Below, in pieces: positions 57,945 to 64,000 of a stretch of DNA of 64,000 nucleotides. The notes under the pieces were generated by a model, which worked only from the letters and a program-made list of their open reading frames with translations, was not told the origin of the DNA and did not search any database. A program made the position numbers and the translations under genes. Source of the stretch: Montifringilla adamsi (Eukaryota; Chordata; Aves; Passeriformes; Passeridae); NCBI GenBank assembly GCA_017590115.1, contig JAGGNK010010337.1, positions 806,001-870,000 on the forward strand, given 5' to 3'. Position 1 is the first letter of the stretch, and every line of letters begins with the position of its first letter.

Positions 57945-60512
57945 CCGTGGGCACCACAGCAGTGGGAAACAGGCCCTGACCCACTGGACATTTCCATTTT
58001 GGGCTGTCTGCAGCTGTTAGAGCAGATCAGATTATTTCCTAAATCCCAGTGCTGTCCCCATGCATAGGCCTGGGACAGCAAAAGGCGTTTTCCAAGTTGT
58101 GTAAAATTCTGCCCTCTGAGCACCTGCAGGTGGACACAGAAGCCCCATTTTAACTGCAGGCTTTGCATAGATGATGCTCTTGGTACAACGCTGTTTAAAG
58201 CTGAATAAGGTTATTGTATGAGCCCCAGCTGTCATATTCTCTACCTTTTCTGAGCACCTTGCAATGGTCTTGTGGAGCAGAGAAGAGCTGCTTTCCCTGT
58301 CTGGCTGGAGAGAAGGGGAGGTACAATTCAGCCAGACTGTGGCCACAAAAGTTGTCTATGGCAAATTTGTTCCTCAGGGTTCCCAGGCTGTGTCCTTCTC
58401 CTCAGGCTGTGCTTCCTACTGGAGACTAGGTTATTCTGAGAGGGCCTGTAGGGAAACCTGTGCTGATCAAAATGTTGTCTCACTGCTATTCTGCCCACAC
58501 CTACATCTCCTCTGGCCATACAATCCATTCTCCCTGAGCAATGTACCTTGAGGACCTTCTGCCTTGAAGGGAGATAGCCACAGTCCCATCCATTTGGAAA
58601 TGGACTTAGGACTTCCATCCTTTGGTCACTGGCCATGCCAAGGGGTGCAGTGGGCACCAAACTCCCTCTGTGCCATCTTAGGAGCAGTACTTACATTTCA
58701 CAGGGTAGCCAGGAGCAGTGCTCCCTTTCCCAGGGTGTGGAGTCACACCTGCTGGGTTTCACTGCCTTGGCACGTGGTATTTAACTACTGTATGTGAATA
58801 ACACCAGGTCCACAGTGTGACAGCAGGAGCTGGGCTCTGAATCTCTGAGCAAGTGGCTGCTCCTGACTCAGCCTTGCTGAGCTGCTGTGCCACGCTGCGT
58901 GTGGGGCAAGGACACATCTTGGCCATGGTGTGACAGGGAGGGACAATGGCTTTGGCCACAGCTGGGGAGCAGATCCCCTCAGGATGGGGCTGCGGGGTGC
59001 TGTGCCCCTCTTGCTGCTGGGGAGGAGTTGCCTCAGCCCGGCCAGAGGTGGGAATTGGTTTGTGCTGCTGCCAGGAGGGAGAGCTGTGTCTCCCTACTGC
59101 ACTGGGGCATGGCTGGGCAGGGCAGTGAGTGCCCACCCCAGGAACAGGGCTGCTGCAGGAGCAGTGAGGCACAGGGAGAGCTGGCAGGGCAGAGGGGAAG
59201 GAACACAGCTCCTCATGTGTTCCTGCAGCTGTGCTGCATCGCAAACAGGGTCCTGCTGCTGCCTCTGTGGGAGAGAGGACAGGGACACCTGGCAGAGGGC
59301 ACCTGGCAGTGTGACTGGGGAGGGGAATGCCTGAGGAATGCCAGAACAGGAGGAGGGGTGGTGAGAGGCTTTGCTGCATCCCTGCTGGAGTGTGCTGTTG
59401 TGCAGAGAGCCAGGAAGGCATTCCCAGATGGTTTCCCTTTGGCTGCACAGCCCCTAGCCCATGCTGTTGGAGGCTTCCCATGCCAGAAGCAGCGTGCCAG
59501 CGAGCCAGCAGCCACCTCTGCGTGGCACTGGAGCACTCTGGAGTGGCCAGGGTGCTGCAGTCCTGCTCGGAGGTGGGCACTGTGGGCAGAGGCCATGGTG
59601 TGCCAGGTTCTGGGCCAAGCCCAGCGGAGGGGCTTTGCTGTGGGCTGCATGCTGGCTGCCAGGGAAAACAGGGCAGTTCTTGGAGTGCTCCCTGCCAGGG
59701 AGGCTGCAGGTCTGAACAGCTCTGCTCTGTGGGGCTGAGGGACACACAGCAGTGGTTGGTTTCAACCAGGGCTCAAGGAAGCCAAAGTTGTGAAACATCC
59801 CAGTGCTTCTAATGGGTGAAACTGGGCTGTGCTGCTCTGTATGTGAGTTACTGATCCGTGCTCTGGGTTTGTCACACTGCATCTCCCCTCCTAGTCCTGC
59901 TGTGCCAGCTCTGCACAGCTGCCTGGGACCCACAGGGATGCCAGCCTTGCTTCTCCTGCCCCACGAGCACAGGCCATTTTCATTGCTGGGAGGAGAGGAG
60001 TGTGCCTGCTCTGAGGCTGAGGAGACAGCCTGCCCTTTCTCAGAGGAGAATCCTCATTGTTCCACAGCCCTGCTCGTTTCCTACTTACATAGCAAATGAC
60101 TCAGAAGCACTTCTGTTACCCTTGATGTGACATTATGGATCAAAATTTCCCCTTTTGCTGTAATTGCTGTGTGTACAGTAAAAAGTGAAGAGGGAATTTT
60201 TGCTGCCTTGAATGCTGGGAGGAGTGATAACTCGCAGAATGTTGTAAACACTTGGCATTGTATCTTCATAGTGATGGTAGTGGCTCTGTAGAAATTTCAA
60301 TTTCTACTTTCTGTGTGGTTGTAGACTGATGATGTGTTTTGGCAACAAATGACTCAAAAATGTTTAACCTTATAAAACAAGATGGAATTTTTGGAATAAT
60401 GATTAGCGCTAACTGGATGACTCAGTGTCACCTGTGTGAGATAAACATAAGGATCTTTTTGATGATTGTAAATTAATGTAAAATGTTTCAGACTGTTACT
60501 CTTGATAAGAGA

Positions 60513-60518
60513 AATAAA
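60513..60518 (+). terminator. Candidate distal SCUBE2 poly(A) signal
   Basis: Canonical AATAAA in GAGAAATAAACCAG, in AT-rich sequence with TTTTAGTTA and TTTCTGTG downstream. It would give a long 3' UTR. Confidence 0.35.
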
Positions 60519-60539
60519 CCAGTGAACTTTTAGCTGCAT

Positions 60540-63500
60540 TAATTTCTTGGGTAATATTTTTAGTTATCTTTCTGTGCTAAATAATAGTTCTCACAAATTT
60601 AATGGTTGTTTAACAAGTTATTGCACATCAGATACACTTTATCCTGGGAACATCTGCTTACCACAGCATTCTGTTTCATGGAATACATTACTACCTGCAT
60701 CTATACACATAAAGACACAATTCTTCATGCAATTTAATGGTGCACATAATTCTGGCCAGTAAAATACCAGAACTATCCTGGTATTAAATCTAAAAACTAT
60801 TCTAAAAATGTCTCCTATGTGATGAGCTGGAGTCAGTTCGTCTGTTGTAACAAGCTGCATGAAGATAGGATAAACAACTTAAAGTAACTCCAAAGTGTTT
60901 TATTGCTTTGTAGATTCATCTGATTATTTTTCCTAAAAAACAAAACCAAAAAAAAACCCCTCACAAAACCAAAAAACCCCCACACAAACAAAAAACCCCC
61001 ACACAAACAAAAAAAAACCCCATCCCCAAACCGCATGGTTTAAAATGAAAAATAATTTAAAAAACCCCAAACCAAGGAAAACAAGGTGAAAGCCTGTGTT
61101 AAGACACAAGTTCCTAGAATGCTTTTAAGATTATACCACAGTGTCGTTAAATTCACTGGCTAATTTCTTAGAATTGAAAAGTAGAATTAGATCATAGAAA
61201 ATTGAAAATAAGTCAATCTATAATAATTTTCAATACTGTTTTTTTCTTTTGTTTTTTTTTTTTTTTTAATATTATGTTCAGATTTTTAGATTTAGTCAGA
61301 CTTTTATAAAAGTAATCCCAATATCTTCTCCTGAATTTATTCAACTGCCTGTTTGACCCTTCACTTCCTTTGATCACAGTGACAAGAATTGATTTGTATT
61401 TCACTGAACGTGTCCACCCAGGCTCATTTGGTGTGGTTTTGGAAGACACAGCTATGCCATTCAGCTGTTTGCTGTGGAAAGGTGATGGTTTATGTGGCAA
61501 GGAGTAAATGACATGCAGGACTATAGAGGTCCTGGAAGAGTATGGTGGCTGCAGGCTGATCACAGCAGAAAACTGTTATCCAAATATTCTCCCTGGTTCT
61601 GGGAATGCTGCCTGTGCTGGACTGCAGTGATGGACACGAGTGCTCAGACACCCCCTGGGACAGGGAATGTCAGTATGAGCTATCCTGGGAACTCCTGGAA
61701 TTCTGACTGGGACCTTGTGGTGTTCACATAACAAAAATAATTAATAGGAGAATGTGGAGAGCAAGAATTGAAGCTTCTTTAAATCCAAGGAACCACAGGA
61801 GGTCTGGTGTGGGTAAGCAGGAAAGAACAGCATTATGATAATCCTTTGTGACAGAATGCTGCAAGCATAGTGATCCACAAATATTTCTGAATTAAACAAG
61901 CTGAATGCAAATGCCTTTCCTCTCATGCATATAGATGGCATCCTGTAAATGCAATAGATGTGGACTGCAAAACCTGTCACAACAAAAATGTCAACTCTTC
62001 CACTCCTCCTTTGGATGCTGCTCCACCCAAACCAGCAGTGCTTGTGCCAGGCTGTGCTGGTCAAACAAGTGCTTCTTAAGGAACTGGAGCCACTGGAGCC
62101 AAACTCGGGTTTGTTTCCGGGGATCCATGGAGGAAACCCATCCCACAGCACCTCTTGCTGCTGTCCGTTTAATTTGAACAAATCTTTTGCGCACAGGCAG
62201 ATTTTCCCTCTCCCTTGTGGAAGTCTGCTTTCCACAGCACACGATCTGCTGGGAATGTAGGGAACAGCCAGGAGCAGCGATACAAATGGAGCACCTGTGG
62301 GGACAGCAGGAGGCAGAGAGCTCAAGGGACACATTCCACTCAGTAGGTAAGCCCATCTAATTTTTCTCTAAGAGCAAATCATATATGACATTCTTATGCT
62401 GCTCTTATTAAATTACTTTAGGTGTTAAGAAAAGAAAAAAAAAAGTATCCTTCTCTGTTTAAATATACGTTACTAGAGCTTTTTCTCTGATTTAAGCACA
62501 TTTTGAAGAGTAATTTTTCTGGATTCCATGAAGCAAAGCCTGTTTAGTACACAGTGAGAAAGAAATAGCTAAGAAAATAAGACCGACCTTGAAATATTTT
62601 TTTCTTATTGGAGAGGTGTATAAATACAGAATTCATAAAGGAAACTCCCTCACACTGTCTAGATGCTAACCTTGATCTGATGCAGCCCAAGCCTTCTTTT
62701 TTTTTTCCATTGGGAAATTTATTCAACAGGCAATGTAGGCTTACAAATCATATACCATGAAATCTCAGTTTTGTGATGATTCTGGAGATCATGAAATCAA
62801 GGGATCATAGTTTTAAGGAGAGAAAAATTTACTTTGGAAGCTGAAATGTTCTGAAGTAGTCACTTGAGGTGCAATTTGTTGTTTAGTAGTTTTTAGTTCA
62901 GGTGTTGCCTGTTGTGCACACTGAAATACTTCTGTGCTGGACAAGTTTATGCCTGACAGGAGGAAGCCTCCTCCTCTGTGTCAAATCCAAGAGTGGCAGC
63001 TTTCACCTGTTGTAAAATGCCAGCTCACCTGGCTCCTGGAGGGGCTGCCCAAAGTAAAACCCAGCCACAGAAAGGGCAAAGGAGGGGATGATGATTTTTG
63101 TGATGTTTAAAGTGGAAATTGAGGAAGCATTCCAGAAAAGTGGGAGTTCAGGATCTCTGCATCCAGTGCACAAGCCTGTGTGTGACACAGCACTGCTCAT
63201 GGATTTTGGGTGGCCCCAGTTTGCTGTTCCTGGTGCAGTGCTGGTGTGAGGGGCTGTGTGGAAAAGCTGAGACCAGTTATTAAAAACAGGACGACAGAAA
63301 AGTGCTCGGGGGGCCTGTCTGGCTTACATAGCACAGCTATTGTGCCCTGGCTCCTGTAGGTGCTAATTCTCTCAGCAAACTTACAAAAATAAAACCCTGA
63401 AAAGGCTCATCCACTCTGAGAACAGCAACCTCATTCAGTGGGAGAAGGAAGCTTAGCTCTAGGAAGGGAGTGCTCCACACTGCAGGCATTGCTGTCTTCC

Positions 63501-64000
63501 CCTGGGCTGTGCAGAAAGTCCTGCAGCCAGTGCCCGTGTGTGAGAGGGATGCAGCAGTGCTGGAATGAACACATCCCAAATGCCTGTCCCAGCTCTGTGC
63601 AGGACACAAGTCCAATGTGACCATTTGCCCGTGGAGTGGATAAAAGAGGCCCATCTATCCCAGCAGGATGTTTCCTTAGGCAGGACAGGAGAAGCCAAAC
63701 CCCATGAAGAAGACAGTCTGCCTTAGGGATGCTCTGGCATAACTTCATGTGAGATGCTGGAGGCTCATCCCTCCCTCGGACACCTCTCAGGGTCTCTTCT
63801 TGCCTGGGCTGTCGGGAAGGGGCTCAGATAAGGAGGTTTTTGAGGGTTTGGGGAGCTGAGGCAGGGGGGCTGTGCTGCTCTGCGAGCTCCCTGCGGGGCT
63901 GTGCCCGGGCACCATCCGCAGGGATTCATTCCCACGAGAGGGCGGCATGTGGCCCCAGCAAAGGCAGATCCTGCTCCAATCCCTGCTGCAAACAGCCAGG
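60540..64000. other. Downstream intergenic DNA
   Basis: No exon with recognisable homology on either strand. Contains an A/C-rich low-complexity tract (60938-61075) and a T-rich run (about 61241-61267). The last 200 bp become GC-richer. By remembered human synteny the next gene would be NRIP3, but I see no exon of it. Confidence 0.5.
60938..61075 (+). repeat. A/C-rich degenerate tandem repeat
   Basis: Irregular ACAAACAAAAAACCCCC-type units, for example CCCCCACACAAACAAAAA twice around 60976-61014. Low-complexity satellite-like tract downstream of SCUBE2. Confidence 0.85.

Larger units (their letters stand above)
57278..60540 (+). other. SCUBE2: SCUBE2 3' UTR and downstream region (end uncertain)
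   Basis: Noncoding sequence after the stop. AATAAA hexamers occur at 57939-57944 and 60513-60518, giving a 3' UTR of about 0.7 kb or 3.3 kb. Between them, 58.8-60.1 kb is CTG/CAG- and GC-rich with overlapping open frames on both strands that look compositional. I cannot choose between the two ends from sequence alone. Confidence 0.45.

Overview
This is vertebrate nuclear DNA, most probably from a bird. The coding sequence is split into short exons with GT-AG junctions, and one intron holds a decayed CR1 LINE, the dominant avian retroposon. Gene order (DENND5A followed head-to-tail by SCUBE2, both on the plus strand) is the arrangement I recall for human 11p15.4. I saw no bacterial, viral or plasmid features, and no new biological system.

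Layout. Positions 1-14127 hold the last eleven coding exons of DENND5A (475 codons plus stop: the distal part of the first RUN domain, the PLAT domain and the second RUN domain), followed by its 3' UTR with poly(A) signals near 15.1 kb. Positions 15.1-21.6 kb are intergenic, with a modest GC-rich patch at 18.2-19.0 kb. A strong CpG island at about 21.59-22.37 kb, thinning out to 22.62 kb, is the best candidate SCUBE2 promoter. Inside it is a tandem repeat that carries a splice-donor-like GTGAGT/C in each of six units. Positions 24199-57277 hold twenty SCUBE2 exons: nine EGF-like modules, a linker with a basic cleavage-like site, a spacer, two Cys-rich repeats, a CUB domain and the C-terminal tail. 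From 57.3 kb to the end are the SCUBE2 3' UTR and downstream noncoding DNA with no recognisable exon.

The two genes are functionally unrelated. DENND5A is an intracellular Rab-pathway protein. SCUBE2 is a secreted, cell-surface-associated glycoprotein that promotes release of lipidated Hedgehog. They are neighbours by conserved synteny only.

Main points of interest: (1) the exon expected to encode the first of three SCUBE2 Cys-rich repeats is not visible in the 7.5-kb intron where it should lie, yet the flanking phases stay compatible; (2) the signal-peptide exon of SCUBE2 was not recognised; (3) the six-unit donor-like array lies in the presumed SCUBE2 promoter/exon-1 region and is in phase with exon 2; (4) a young ~290-bp direct duplication brackets two DENND5A exons. 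Exon boundaries were set by hand from splice consensus, reading phase and remembered family sequences. Statements about mammalian orthologues are from memory, not from a search.
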